Shown piece by piece: positions 52,887-62,852 of a stretch of DNA of 64,000 nucleotides. Source of the DNA: Gammaproteobacteria bacterium (GTDB lineage: Bacteria > Pseudomonadota > Gammaproteobacteria > SZUA-152); contig JAADGF010000113.1 of assembly GCA_013152545.1 (NCBI GenBank), positions 1 to 64,000 on the forward strand, written 5' to 3'. Positions within the stretch are counted from its first letter, which is position 1; every line of letters begins with the position of its first letter. The notes under the pieces are model-generated. The model searched no databases and was not told where the DNA came from. It saw nothing but the letters and a program-made list of their open reading frames with translations. Both the position numbers and the translations under genes were made by a program.

Positions 52887-55232
52887 ATGAGCGTCTTTAA
52901 GGTAAGTGAAATCATGAATAAGGCTGCTGTTGCCAACGTCAATAATGACGATGAGGCCAACAACAATGTTGAGGTGGTTGAACGCTATACCAATCAGCCA
53001 GCGGCAATACCGGGACACATACGCAAGTGCATTGAACAAAAATGTAATAACCAGTTAATACAGCTCTATGCATTGGTAGATTTAAATGCATCAATGAAGT
53101 TGTCGCCGAGTTGGGTGGCGGTGACTGAGGATTATGTCGCTATTGCGATGCCGGGTATCAATAACGAAAAAATATCGGTTCAGCGTTTAGCGCGAACAGC
53201 CATTAAGGCATTGGATGAGCAGCCAGGCTTAAGTAGCACTGTGTTGTTTTTTCTGGCCGAACCAGATGAGCCTGTGCTGGCTATGTTGCGATATAGTCAT
53301 CGCCAGCGACAGGCAATGGAAAATATTAAATTTGTCATACAACAGGGAATTGCCGGTTATCAAGCCCAGCAACAGGATGCGGATGGGGTTTACGCTGCAG
53401 CCATCGCTGGACCGGTAAAAGATGCACAGGCATCTGTTTCAAGCACACGGCTTGCTGTGATATTACGTTTAATGACCTATCTTTACCCTTATCGGTATCG
53501 CGTTGCGGTTGGGATGCTCGCTGCATTTATCATGACTGGTCTGACGTTATTGTCACCCTATTTAACCAAATATATTATCGATGATGTATACCAGCCTTTT
53601 TCTGAAGGGCTGATAAGCCGTCGCGAAGCGATCGAGTTAAGCGGTGTTGTCATCGCTGTTCTGGCGTTTGTGTATTTATTACGGGAAGTCAGTCACTGGA
53701 TTCGATTGCGTCTGATGTCCATCATCGGTGAACACGTGGCACATGATATTCGGCGGGAACTTTATGAGCACTTACAAAAATTGAGCATTAGCTTCTTTTC
53801 GAGAAAGCAAACTGGCAGCCTTATCTCCCGAGTGAGTCATGATACTGATCGGTTATGGGATTTTCTTGCGTTTGGGGTGGTGGAGGTCACTTTATCCATA
53901 GCGATGCTTATTGGTCTTTGCGCCGTTCTTATTTCCTTGGACTGGCGTTTAGGGTTATTGATAACCGTGCCAGTTCCACTACTGCTAGTGGCTTTTGTTA
54001 TTCATAGCCGCTCTATGAAACGTTATTTTGTTCGAGCTTGGCGAAAATGGTCAAATTTAACAGAAGTACTAACAGATACTATTCCAGGCATCAGGGTGGT
54101 AAAGGCTTTTAACCGGGAAGACCGGGAGATTGCTCGCTTTAATGCGCATAACACTAATTGTTTGCACGATTTTAACCAAATACATACGATGTGGACTAAA
54201 TTTTGGCCGCGAATAATATTTGCATTGCATGTTGTCGTGATCACCGTGTGGATATTTGCAATACCGCGTTTATTTGCGGATGGATCGGGTGCACAGGTAC
54301 TTTCAATTGGAACATTTATGGCTTTTTTATTGTATATGGGGATGTTTTTTCAGCCTATCGAAACCATCGGCATGATGGCGCGTATGTTAAATCGAGCGAC
54401 AACATCGGCGTTACGCGTATTTGAAATATTGGATACCAATCCGGATCAAAGATCCTCGGCAGATTCCATACCGTTAGAGCCAGTTAAAGGCAGAGTTACT
54501 TTCGAGAATGTTTCCTTTGCCTATGATGGTGTTCGTCAGGTCTTGCAAGGGGTGTCGTTTGATGTCAAACCCGGTGAGATGATCGGTTTGGTGGGACCAT
54601 CCGGCGCTGGAAAAACCACGGTCACGAATTTAATTGTCAATTTCTTTTCCCGAAGCAGTGGTCGCATATTAATTGACGGTGTTAGCATTGATCGTCTCGA
54701 CATTGGGTGTTTTCGACGTCAGGTGGGGATGGTGCTCCAGGATTCACACCTGTTTCATGGCACGGTGCTTGATAATATTCGCTATGGTTTGGAGGATGCG
54801 TCCTGCAATCAGATCATAGAGGCATCACGGGCTGCCAATGCCCATGATTTTATATGCCGTTTACCGCATGGCTATGAAACGATGGTAGGGGAGCGAGGGC
54901 ACACCTTATCAGGTGGTGAACGACAACGGGTTTCCATTGCTCGCGCCATTTTAAGCAACCCCCGCATCCTGATCTTAGATGAAGCTACCAGCAGTGTGGA
55001 CACCGAAACGGAGCGCAAAATCCAACAGGCGCTGGAGGTTTTAGTGAAAGGGCGAACGGTGTTCGCCATTGCGCATCGTTTATCGACGCTTTGCAAAGCA
55101 GATCGGCTGTTTGTGTTTGAGGAGGGCAAGTTAATCGAGGAAGGTAGTCATCAGACTTTGTTGAAACAAAAGGGTTTGTACTACCGACTCTCAAGTTTAC
55201 AGCGCGAATTGCATGAAATATATGCAATTTAA
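52887..55232 (+). CDS. ABC transporter, fused membrane and ATPase domains, with N-terminal extension (DUF1854-associated)
   Basis: This 781-residue half-transporter has a roughly 185-residue N-terminal cytoplasmic domain, a six-helix exporter-type membrane domain (about 195-500) and an ATPase domain (about 530-775). Motifs: Walker A GPSGAGKTT, signature LSGGERQRVSIARAI, Walker B ILILDEATSSVD, H-loop AIAHRLS. Such fused exporters with this extension next to a DUF1854 gene are labelled cyanophycin metabolism-associated in NCBI naming, as I recall, but no cyanophycin genes lie in the window. Substrate unknown. Confidence 0.9.
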   Translation: MSVFKVSEIMNKAAVANVNNDDEANNNVEVVERYTNQPAAIPGHIRKCIEQKCNNQLIQLYALVDLNASMKLSPSWVAVTEDYVAIAMPGINNEKISVQRLARTAIKALDEQPGLSSTVLFFLAEPDEPVLAMLRYSHRQRQAMENIKFVIQQGIAGYQAQQQDADGVYAAAIAGPVKDAQASVSSTRLAVILRLMTYLYPYRYRVAVGMLAAFIMTGLTLLSPYLTKYIIDDVYQPFSEGLISRREAIELSGVVIAVLAFVYLLREVSHWIRLRLMSIIGEHVAHDIRRELYEHLQKLSISFFSRKQTGSLISRVSHDTDRLWDFLAFGVVEVTLSIAMLIGLCAVLISLDWRLGLLITVPVPLLLVAFVIHSRSMKRYFVRAWRKWSNLTEVLTDTIPGIRVVKAFNREDREIARFNAHNTNCLHDFNQIHTMWTKFWPRIIFALHVVVITVWIFAIPRLFADGSGAQVLSIGTFMAFLLYMGMFFQPIETIGMMARMLNRATTSALRVFEILDTNPDQRSSADSIPLEPVKGRVTFENVSFAYDGVRQVLQGVSFDVKPGEMIGLVGPSGAGKTTVTNLIVNFFSRSSGRILIDGVSIDRLDIGCFRRQVGMVLQDSHLFHGTVLDNIRYGLEDASCNQIIEASRAANAHDFICRLPHGYETMVGERGHTLSGGERQRVSIARAILSNPRILILDEATSSVDTETERKIQQALEVLVKGRTVFAIAHRLSTLCKADRLFVFEEGKLIEEGSHQTLLKQKGLYYRLSSLQRELHEIYAI

Positions 55233-55257
55233 GCAGGCGGTTGATAGGAGGTATGCC

Positions 55258-55722
55258 ATGGATTCATTTAAATTTTTGAAAAACCAAAGCGGACACTTAC
55301 AAGTGTTAAGAGAGGGCGCTGTGCCTCTGTCTGTCAAGCCAAAGCGATGTTTTCCATGGAGTGAACTAAATCATTACGTATCAATAAGAGACATGAAAAA
55401 CAATGAAGTGGTTTTGATACGAGACCTTGACGACTTGGATGACGAATCGCGGCAGGCTGTGTGTGAGGCGCTTAATGAGACTGCTTTTGTCTTTCAAATT
55501 GAACGTATAGTGGATATACAGGTTGAGTTTGAAATACGTTTTTGGCAAGTGATAACTGATCAGGGTGAATATTGTTTTCAAACAAAATTGGATGAATGGC
55601 CTATAAAGTTAGCGCAGGGCCAATTCATTATAAAAGATGTTGCCGGCAATTTATATTCTGTGGCAAACATAGACTGCCTGGACGATCAGTCCAGGCAGTT
55701 TTTATGGGCGTACTTAGATTGA
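55258..55722 (+). CDS. DUF1854 family protein
   Basis: This 154-residue cytoplasmic protein starts at the ATG at 55258, directly after the ribosome site AGGAGGT; the frame is open into the preceding gene but that part is not a start. DUF1854 features: CFPWSELNHYVSIRDMKNNE, LDDESRQAVCEALNETAFVF, FWQVITDQGEYCF, IKDVAGNLYSVANIDCLDDQ. It partners the ABC transporter 25 bases upstream. A perfect 11-bp hairpin with a T-run lies inside its last 17 codons. Confidence 0.88.
   Translation: MDSFKFLKNQSGHLQVLREGAVPLSVKPKRCFPWSELNHYVSIRDMKNNEVVLIRDLDDLDDESRQAVCEALNETAFVFQIERIVDIQVEFEIRFWQVITDQGEYCFQTKLDEWPIKLAQGQFIIKDVAGNLYSVANIDCLDDQSRQFLWAYLD
55673..55703 (+). terminator. Terminator-like hairpin inside the DUF1854 coding sequence
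   Basis: ACTGCCTGGAC (55673-55683), loop GATCA, GTCCAGGCAGT (55689-55699), then TTTT. The stop codon is at 55720-55722, so the hairpin lies within the gene's own last codons. Confidence 0.75.
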
Positions 55723-56253
55723 TATTGACGTGAAGCCGTGTGTAATCAGGTTTTTTGCTAAGGTAAAAAAATGGGCTGGTTCATGAAGGCAGGCGCAACC
55801 CGCAGGGTTGGCACGCGTTTTCCATTTAACTGTGTTATTCGCCGCTTGTTTGTTTTCAATAGGATCGACCTCAATGCGGTCATTTTGTTGTTATAACGCG
55901 ATGTCGCAATTTTGATTTCCAGAACAGTGGCATTAAATATGTATGATACATACGAATATCCGGTTTAATATACGGCGGTGCTTGAGATTTAGGTTCAACG
56001 TCGCCATGGAATGAAGAGGGTGTGTAATAAAACCTAAACGCCATGGATAGATATGCCTGAATCTTACTCGCTTTGGGTATATATTGAAATATTATTAATA
56101 AAGCCAATGGTGATGATAGTTTGGTGCGGAAATGCCATAGAGGCAATGAAGATTATGAATACGCGTGTTCCATATAGGTGAGCGCGTTGGATAAAAACCA
56201 CTCACTGTTGTTGGGTGTCTCGATTGTATTAACGATTGATGAGGAATGCGGTT
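55723..56253. other. Intergenic region before pgi
   Basis: About 530 bp. It holds a small CAACCC/GGGTTG hairpin near 55796-55812. No gene, repeat-family copy or clear promoter noticed. Confidence 0.4.
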
Positions 56254-57960
56254 ATGACAGCGATAAGCATGCTAAACGATTCAAATAACTCTGCCACCTT
56301 TCAGAGCCTCACTGAATTATCCAGCTGGCAGGCACTGCAACATCATTTTGACTGCGTTGCTGAAAGCCAGCATATCAGAGATTTATTCAAGGAAGATTCA
56401 GGCCGTTTTGAACGTTTTTCGCTGCAATTTAATGAGTTGTTGCTCGATTATTCTAAAAACCGGATAACCAGCGAAACCGTGACACTATTACTGAAGCTGG
56501 CAGAACAAAGGAGCCTCCCATTCGCCATTGAACAGATGTTTACAGGGGCAAAAATTAATACAACTGAAAATAGATCCGTGTTGCATATAGCGCTACGTAA
56601 TCGTTCCAATCGTCCTATCGTCGTGGATGGTGAAGATGTAATGCCCAACGTTAATGCCGTGTTGGGTCATATGCAGACATTTAGCCAAGCAATTCGTAGC
56701 GAAAAATGGTTGGGGTATAGCGGTAAAGCGATAACGGACATCGTGAATATTGGCATCGGCGGATCGGATCTTGGGCCTTTGATGGTGAGCTCGGCCTTAA
56801 AACCCTATGTAAAAGAGGGGCTACAGTGCCACTTTGTATCAAACATTGATGGCACACATATTGTAGAGACCCTTAAGCATCTTAAATCGGACACCACCCT
56901 GTTTATCATTGCATCTAAGACCTTTACGACTCAAGAAACACTGACTAATGCGCACACTGCACGGCAATGGTTTTTAGACTCAGGTGCTACTACGGCGGAT
57001 ATTGCCAAGCATTTTGTGGCTGTTTCCACCAATGCGCAGGCGGTGGCTGAGTTTGGTATAAACACACAGAACATGTTTGAATTTTGGGACTGGGTCGGTG
57101 GCCGATATTCTTTGTGGTCTGCCATTGGTTTGTCCATTGCTATCGCAATCGGGATGGAAAATTATCAGCAATTACTCTTAGGTGCTCATGAAATGGACGA
57201 GCATTTCCGCTCTGCCCCCCTTGAGAGCAATATGCCAGTGATTTTAGGGTTGTTAGGGGTGTGGTACAACAATTTTTTCAAGGCGGAAACACATGCGATA
57301 TTTCCCTATGATCAGTATTTGGAATATTTGCCTGCCTATCTTCAGCAAGGGGATATGGAAAGCAATGGTAAAAGCGTCACTAAAGATAACGTCCCAGTTA
57401 ATTATTCCACTGGCCCAATAATCTGGGGGCAGCCTGGCACCAATGGGCAACATGCTTTTTACCAATTGGTGCACCAGGGAACTAAATTAATACCAGCAGA
57501 CTTTATAGCCTCCATTCAGTCGCATAATGCGACAGGGGAGCACCATAATATATTAATCGCCAATTTTCTTGCCCAAACTGAAGCGTTGGCACAAGGCAAA
57601 ACGGAACAACAAGTTCGAGATGAGCTTAACAATTCCAATTTAACCAGCGAGCAACGGGAAGCATTAGTACCGCATAAATTATTTCCTGGCAATCGCCCCA
57701 CCAACTCAATTTTTCTGCAAAAACTCACACCACGAAACTTGGGGTCGTTGATTGCCCTCTACGAGCATAAAATATTTGTGCAGGGCGTAATATGGAATGT
57801 CAACTCTTTCGATCAGTGGGGTGTGGAGTTGGGCAAGCAGTTGGCCAACAAAATACTACCGGAATTAAAGGGCGCTGAAGCGGTAACATCTCATGATGCA
57901 TCGACAAATGGTTTGGTTAATTTTTTCAAGAAACAGCGGTTAGTATCGCATCAAGCGTAA
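56254..57960 (+). CDS. pgi: Glucose-6-phosphate isomerase
   Basis: This 568-residue enzyme interconverts glucose 6-phosphate and fructose 6-phosphate. I take the ATG at 56254 (GAGGA 8 bases upstream) over TTG/ATG codons at 56236-56239. Family signatures: [60 protein letters not shown] and [18 protein letters not shown]. Close to the E. coli length (549). Monocistronic by context. Confidence 0.97.
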   Translation: MTAISMLNDSNNSATFQSLTELSSWQALQHHFDCVAESQHIRDLFKEDSGRFERFSLQFNELLLDYSKNRITSETVTLLLKLAEQRSLPFAIEQMFTGAKINTTENRSVLHIALRNRSNRPIVVDGEDVMPNVNAVLGHMQTFSQAIRSEKWLGYSGKAITDIVNIGIGGSDLGPLMVSSALKPYVKEGLQCHFVSNIDGTHIVETLKHLKSDTTLFIIASKTFTTQETLTNAHTARQWFLDSGATTADIAKHFVAVSTNAQAVAEFGINTQNMFEFWDWVGGRYSLWSAIGLSIAIAIGMENYQQLLLGAHEMDEHFRSAPLESNMPVILGLLGVWYNNFFKAETHAIFPYDQYLEYLPAYLQQGDMESNGKSVTKDNVPVNYSTGPIIWGQPGTNGQHAFYQLVHQGTKLIPADFIASIQSHNATGEHHNILIANFLAQTEALAQGKTEQQVRDELNNSNLTSEQREALVPHKLFPGNRPTNSIFLQKLTPRNLGSLIALYEHKIFVQGVIWNVNSFDQWGVELGKQLANKILPELKGAEAVTSHDASTNGLVNFFKKQRLVSHQA

Positions 57961-58073
57961 AACGACGCTGAGATAACGTCAATCAGCAGCTATCTGCATT
58001 ATTATGCTTGCCATTCCCTGACGTAAAAATAGAGTAACTACTGAGCTTTACGTTGATTTTCCCGATTACTGCA

Positions 58074-59342
58074 TTAAAAATGCTCTACCTCCTTAGGTGC
58101 TACAGGGTAGTTTGTGGGATAGGCTGTTTTGGCAACGCCACTATCGACAGCTGCCTGTGCGACAGCAGGGGGTACAAAATCCATTAATCGGGAGTCAAAC
58201 GGTTTTGGGATGATATAGTTAGGCCCGAATTTGAGTGAGTCCAAGGCATAAGCGCTAAGTACTTCTTCTGTTACGGGTTCACGAGTCAGCGCGCAAAGCG
58301 CTTTCACGGCTGCTATTTTCATTGCATCGTTAATCACGGTGGCACGAACATCGAGTGCGCCACGAAAAATGAAGGGGAATCCTAATACGTTGTTGACTTG
58401 GTTTGGGAAATCGCTGCGCCCCGTGGCCATGATCAAGTCGTCTCGTGTTGCGATCGCAACGTCATAGGCAATTTCGGGGTCCGGGTTTGATAGCGCAAAT
58501 ACCACAGGGTTTGGGGCCATGGTTTTGAGCATGTGTGATGAAACCAGATCGGGGCCGGAAACACCAATAAAAGCATCGGCTCCATTGATGGCATCCGCCA
58601 ACGTGCGGCGTTCGGTTTGTAATGCGAATGCTTGTTTATAGCTGTTTAAGTCATTTCTCTGCGAATGAACCACGCCTTTGCGGTCCACTAGAAATATATT
58701 GTGTTTGTTTGCGCCTAAAGCAATGAGCAAGTGCATCGACGCAATTCCGGCAGCACCTGCACCAATGCAGATTATTTTGGCGTTTTCAATTTTTTTACCC
58801 TGTATCTCAAGGGCATTGAGTAGGCCAGCTGCAATGATAATGGCCGTTCCGTGTTGGTCATCATGAAATACGGGGATATCGAGGCGTTCAATTAATGCTT
58901 TTTCGATCTCAAAGCAATGGGGTGCGGCAATGTCTTCCAGGTTAATGCCGCCAAATGTAGGTGCAATGTTGGTGACGGTATCAATAAAGTCTTGTTCCGT
59001 CGTGGTATTAACCTCGATGTCAAAAACGTCAATATTGGCAAAGCGTTTAAACAACACACCTTTGCCTTCCATGACGGGTTTGCCTGCTAGGGCGCCGACA
59101 TTGCCTAAGCCCAGTACTGCGCTGCCATCAGTGATGACGGCCACAAGATTCCCTTTTGCGGTATAGTGGTAGGCGTGTTCCGCATTTTCGGCAATTTTCC
59201 GTACAGGTGCTGCTACACCTGGTGTATAAGCCAAGGATAAATCATGCTGTGTGTTACACGGCTTGGTGGTTTGGATTGCGATTTTTCCGGGTTGCCCCTT
59301 TGCATGGTAATCCAGTGCTTGTTGTTTTAAGTTTTCGCTCAT
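58074..59342 (-). CDS. Malic enzyme, short form
   Basis: This 422-residue enzyme oxidatively decarboxylates malate to pyruvate. Features: SLAYTPGVAAPVRKIAE, VITDGSAVLGLGNVGALAGK, HDDQHGTAIIIAAGLLNAL and the nucleotide site IICIGAGAAGIASM. It lacks the C-terminal phosphotransacetylase-like domain of E. coli MaeB (759 residues). NAD or NADP preference cannot be decided by eye. It converges with pgi. Confidence 0.94.
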   Translation of the reverse strand: MSENLKQQALDYHAKGQPGKIAIQTTKPCNTQHDLSLAYTPGVAAPVRKIAENAEHAYHYTAKGNLVAVITDGSAVLGLGNVGALAGKPVMEGKGVLFKRFANIDVFDIEVNTTTEQDFIDTVTNIAPTFGGINLEDIAAPHCFEIEKALIERLDIPVFHDDQHGTAIIIAAGLLNALEIQGKKIENAKIICIGAGAAGIASMHLLIALGANKHNIFLVDRKGVVHSQRNDLNSYKQAFALQTERRTLADAINGADAFIGVSGPDLVSSHMLKTMAPNPVVFALSNPDPEIAYDVAIATRDDLIMATGRSDFPNQVNNVLGFPFIFRGALDVRATVINDAMKIAAVKALCALTREPVTEEVLSAYALDSLKFGPNYIIPKPFDSRLMDFVPPAVAQAAVDSGVAKTAYPTNYPVAPKEVEHF

Positions 59343-59499
59343 CGGCTTTTTTCCATCAAGTTGTAAACAGTGTGTTGTAAATGTTGTATTGTAAATATTG
59401 TGTTATAAACGTCGCGTTAGAAATATCGTTATGGATTGTTGCTTGTTCATTAATTTGGCATATTGCTGTGCAGGCGTTGCTATAATCGTGTGTTCATGC

Positions 59500-60309
59500 T
59501 TATTCTATTTGTATGGCGGCTGGATGATGTACCCGCATTATCAGTTGGCCGTTGTAATGATACAGCCATCCTCTGGCCGTGACGAGTTTGTTTTTTATTG
59601 CTGTTAACCGTTGATTGTTGAAATGTTTTAGGTCACTTTTTTGAATGCGTAACGCAACGTTTATTCCCGATTTCGGCGTTGCAAAATTCAACCAAATTGA
59701 TCGTGCGCTATGCTCTATTCGCGCTATCTTGCCTTGTAGCAATCGGAAGCCATGCTCCTTTTGCACTAAATTTTCGATGGCTTGTGGTTGATAATAGTTT
59801 AGCCCCCAGATGCCCAAGCCTTCGCTGCGTGCCTGCTGCTCTTGTATTTTATAACACGCCATATTGTAAAGGTTTGGGGTTACCACGATCCAGAAGCCGA
59901 GCCCGCGGCGCAACAATATACTTTGAATGTTCGTGCCATTGGGGCTATAGATATGTGCGAGTTGTCGGTGGTGGCGATCTTGTTGCGCTTTGTCGGTGTG
60001 TAAAACGATTTTATTGTTATTTGCTGCGACGATTTCAAGCAAAATAGCCTTCGCTTTCTCTGCCACTGGTTCTGATAGGTTGTTTTCGTGATCGATTTCA
60101 GGGGTGTTGATGCCAATTAATCGCACCAGTCGACCATTGTTTAAGCGTATAGTGTCACCATCAATGATATCGGCGACACTTACTGTGAGTATCTTGTTTT
60201 GTTGTCGCAGGCGTTGTAGTTGAGTTGACGTTAGGTCGCAATCTGCCCAAGCAATGGGCCACACAAAAAACACCAGTAGGACGCCTACGTTTATCCGTGC
60301 GGACATCAT
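59500..60309 (-). CDS. Secreted thermonuclease-family (SNase-like) protein
   Basis: This 269-residue precursor has a signal peptide (VGVLLVFFVWPIAWAD) and a staphylococcal nuclease-like domain at about 43-170: VADIIDGDTIRLNNGRLVRL, IGINTPEID, DKAQQDRHHRQLAHIYSPNG. The metal Asp and the RLIGINTPE arginine are seen. The C-terminal 100 residues form a separate small beta domain. Probable periplasmic nuclease; activity untested. Confidence 0.85.
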   Translation of the reverse strand: MMSARINVGVLLVFFVWPIAWADCDLTSTQLQRLRQQNKILTVSVADIIDGDTIRLNNGRLVRLIGINTPEIDHENNLSEPVAEKAKAILLEIVAANNNKIVLHTDKAQQDRHHRQLAHIYSPNGTNIQSILLRRGLGFWIVVTPNLYNMACYKIQEQQARSEGLGIWGLNYYQPQAIENLVQKEHGFRLLQGKIARIEHSARSIWLNFATPKSGINVALRIQKSDLKHFNNQRLTAIKNKLVTARGWLYHYNGQLIMRVHHPAAIQIE

Positions 60310-60554
60310 TCCTATGAATCAATAACTGATGGGCCAAAAAATTGGCAGCAAGGAAGGGCGCCCTTTGCTTATGTTAAAGCGCCCCTTTTTTATGTTTAAT
60401 AGAGATCATTGAATGACGTTATCGCAGGGTTGCTAATGTCAAACCGCAGCCTATTCGTTATCGTTATTGGCTTTTAACCATACCTTTCCCGCAAAAGGCT
60501 AGCAGTTTGCTTGCCTTAAGCAATCGGGTCAAATTTAACGATGGGTCTGTAAAT

Positions 60555-60761
60555 CTATTTGGCTCTACCGTATTTCTGACGAAATTTATCAACTCGGCCA
60601 CCTACGTCCGCCATTTTTTGTTTTCCGGTATAAAACGGATGACATTGGGAGCATACATCAAGATGAAGCTCTTTGTTCAGGGTTGAATTGGTTTCGAATG
60701 TATTACCACAACTACAGGTGACTTTTATTTTCTGGTAACTTGGATGGATTTCAGGTTTCAT
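60555..60761 (-). CDS. rpmE: 50S ribosomal protein L31, zinc-binding type
   Basis: This 68-residue L31 of the type A (C+) form has Cys16, Cys18, Cys37 and Cys40 (TCSCGN and [11 protein letters not shown]) as zinc ligands. A zinc-independent paralogue (ykgM type) is not in the window. Confidence 0.97.
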   Translation of the reverse strand: MKPEIHPSYQKIKVTCSCGNTFETNSTLNKELHLDVCSQCHPFYTGKQKMADVGGRVDKFRQKYGRAK

Positions 60762-61256
60762 TATTTTACAATAACCTCTTTATTTCGGTAACCTTTTTTA
60801 TATTACATCGGCCGGACTTTGCGTAAGCCGAAGCGCGACATTGCCGGTTTGGCTTGTGTTATATATTATTTAATAAGAGTATATTCGGATAATTTGCGTC
60901 CACCAAACACCGGTCCTATGAACGGACACTATTATCCATGACCCTGGGATCAGTTAAACGCTCACCAACCAACTGCAGCCGCGATCGAACGGGGTATTCT
61001 ATTGGATTAAGCGGTTGGGGACAAGTAAAAAAACCATACCAGGAAGAGCTTGTCCGAGAATAGCCGTCGTCGCGAGGGAACGCCATGTTGAGTCCATTTT
61101 TTCGATGGCATCGGGCACCTACATTTTGGTATTTGAGGCGAATATTGAGCCTATTTAACGTAGTGATGGTAAAAATGGGCCAATATGGGGTTTTCGTAGT
61201 AGATTTTCTATTCTTGGACAGGCTCCCGGGATTAAAGCACCGAATAAGTGAGGGCA
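60762..61256. other. Gene-free stretch upstream of rpmE
   Basis: It contains the rpmE promoter region and R1 copy D (61052-61219). No supported ORF. Confidence 0.45.
61052..61219 (+). repeat. Dispersed repeat R1, copy D
   Basis: About 168 bp from GTCCGAGAATAGCC to CTATTCTTGGAC, in the same orientation as copy B: GCGAGGGAACGCCATGTTGA, TTTTTTCGATGGCATC, GAGGCGAATATTGAGCCTAT and TTTAACGTAGTGATGG. It keeps most of the inverted termini and is the best preserved full-length copy. Confidence 0.8.
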
Positions 61257-61613
61257 TTATTCGCGATAAAGGTAACGCATGCGTGTGCCGCGGGTAAGGG
61301 ACATTTCGATTTCGCTAGGTGTCAATTCTTTGGGAAAGTAAGTGCCAGAGACTTTAGCGCCATTGAGGCTGCATTCTTTTAACGTACTCGTGGAAAAATT
61401 AATACCTCGTAAATCCGTTTGTCGAAAATAACTACCTGTAAAATCAATGCCCTTTGCGTCAAGGCCGCGTAAATCAAGGCTTCGGAAATCACAGTGAGTG
61501 AGGTTCACATCCTCTCCCAGGGTTCTTCGTTTGTTAAATTCATCGACCTTTTCGTCACGAAGTAATTGATACATTTGGTCGTTTTGTTTAATTTGGGGTA
61601 CTGACATTACCAT
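61257..61613 (-). CDS. Pentapeptide-repeat protein
   Basis: This 118-residue protein (ATG at 61613, or ATG at 61607) has an N-terminal 40-residue helix-like part and then pentapeptide repeats of the A(D/N)LXX kind: CDFRS LDLRG LDAKG IDFTG SYFRQ TDLRG INFST. There are only about nine coils, so a short beta-helix. No signal peptide. Functions of this family vary; none can be assigned here. Confidence 0.82.
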   Translation of the reverse strand: MVMSVPQIKQNDQMYQLLRDEKVDEFNKRRTLGEDVNLTHCDFRSLDLRGLDAKGIDFTGSYFRQTDLRGINFSTSTLKECSLNGAKVSGTYFPKELTPSEIEMSLTRGTRMRYLYRE

Positions 61614-62038
61614 ATTCCTCGTTATTCACACTGAGAGCTTGTCGGTAGGCTCAGTCGATTAAGTAGCAGGTCGTATGTGCTTTAAATTTGTACAGACAAG
61701 CGTCATATCGGCCTAATAATCGCTGCGCTTTAATAAAAGCGCTGATAAAAAGTGGTGGGTTCAACCTAAATTCATCCGTTGAGCTTAGGTAAGTTGAATT
61801 TATTCTGGCAATTAGGCTTGTATTTGCAGCTACCTTGTATCTTTTTCGATATGCTATCGTGCGAACGTCGATGGCGCAGAACGTAAATCAATTTTATCGA
61901 ATGCTTTGATTTCACCGGTAAGAGGGATATATTGTCGTCCGCCGGTTAATAAAAGAAATATCTCAAAAAATTGTTTATTGATTGTTTATTGTCAGCACCA
62001 TCGTCGCTCTCGCGACGATTCAACTGATTAATTTAGGG
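61614..62038. other. Gap between the pentapeptide-repeat and Nif3-like genes
   Basis: It holds an R2-like end at about 61757-61785 and a perfect 8-bp hairpin with a GAGA loop (minus strand) at 62000-62019 just after the Nif3-like stop. The hairpin lacks a T-run. No gene seen. Confidence 0.45.
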
Positions 62039-62797
62039 CTATACAGGGTTGTGGATATCCACGAATTGGTGTGACAGTTGAAACTGCTCCGCCAAGTGCG
62101 CGCCCAGGGCTTGTACTCCGTACCGTTCAGTGGCGTGATGTCCGGCGGCATAGTAGTGTACGCCAGCCTCGCGGGCAATATGAACGGTTTGTTCCGATAT
62201 TTCACCACTCACAAAGGCATCAACGCCAATATTAACGGCTTGTTCTATATAGCTTTGAGCTGCTCCAGTACACCATGCCAGTGTGTTAATGTGTTGCTTC
62301 CCTGCTGGGATGTGTAGTGCCTTTCGTCCCAATTGTTGCTGCAGATGCCGTGAAAAATCATCAGCGCTCATTGGTTGATTAAGTAATCCGAAAACCCCGA
62401 TTGGTGCTGAGCCTGGTGGGCCGAAATTCCCTTGTGCTGTTAATCCCAGCACTTTGGCGAGTTGGGCGTTATTACCATACACTGGGTGAGCATCCAGTGG
62501 TAAATGGTAAGCTAGCAGACTTACATTGGCTTCCAGCAGACATTTAAGACGTTGTTTTTTTATGCCAGTGATGCATGGGTTCTCACCTTTCCAAAAAAAA
62601 CCATGATGCACTAATATCACGTCTGCCTTTTGTTCTATTGCAGTCTCCAGGAGAGCTTGACTCGCAGTCACGCCTGATATTAATGTATGAGCCTCATTAT
62701 TACCCTCGACTTGGAGTCCATTTGGGCAATAGTCCTGGAATCGGTCAATTTCTAACATCGTATTAGTGTATTTCTCTAATTCTTTTAGTCGAACCAT
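62039..62797 (-). CDS. Nif3-like dinuclear metal-centre protein (YbgI family)
   Basis: This 252-residue protein of the hexameric Nif3/YbgI (GTP cyclohydrolase I type 2-like) family has metal-ligand motifs LVHHGFFWKGE, AYHLPLDAHP and GHHATERYGVQAL, in the standard order. It is often needed for metal handling, but the biochemical role is unsettled. It is divergent from algW/degS, the same pairing as in Pseudomonas. Confidence 0.93.
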   Translation of the reverse strand: MVRLKELEKYTNTMLEIDRFQDYCPNGLQVEGNNEAHTLISGVTASQALLETAIEQKADVILVHHGFFWKGENPCITGIKKQRLKCLLEANVSLLAYHLPLDAHPVYGNNAQLAKVLGLTAQGNFGPPGSAPIGVFGLLNQPMSADDFSRHLQQQLGRKALHIPAGKQHINTLAWCTGAAQSYIEQAVNIGVDAFVSGEISEQTVHIAREAGVHYYAAGHHATERYGVQALGAHLAEQFQLSHQFVDIHNPV

Positions 62798-62852
62798 ATG
62801 GTATCCTTTTGTTTGAATAGTGTTCAGGCTACGAAAAGTTTAAACTTATACC

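Noticed and set aside
60353-60393. GGGCGC/GCGCCC hairpin with T-run between the nuclease and rpmE genes
   Set aside because: The T-run lies on the plus strand, where no gene is upstream; on the minus strand it lacks a T-run, so I cannot call it the rpmE terminator with confidence.
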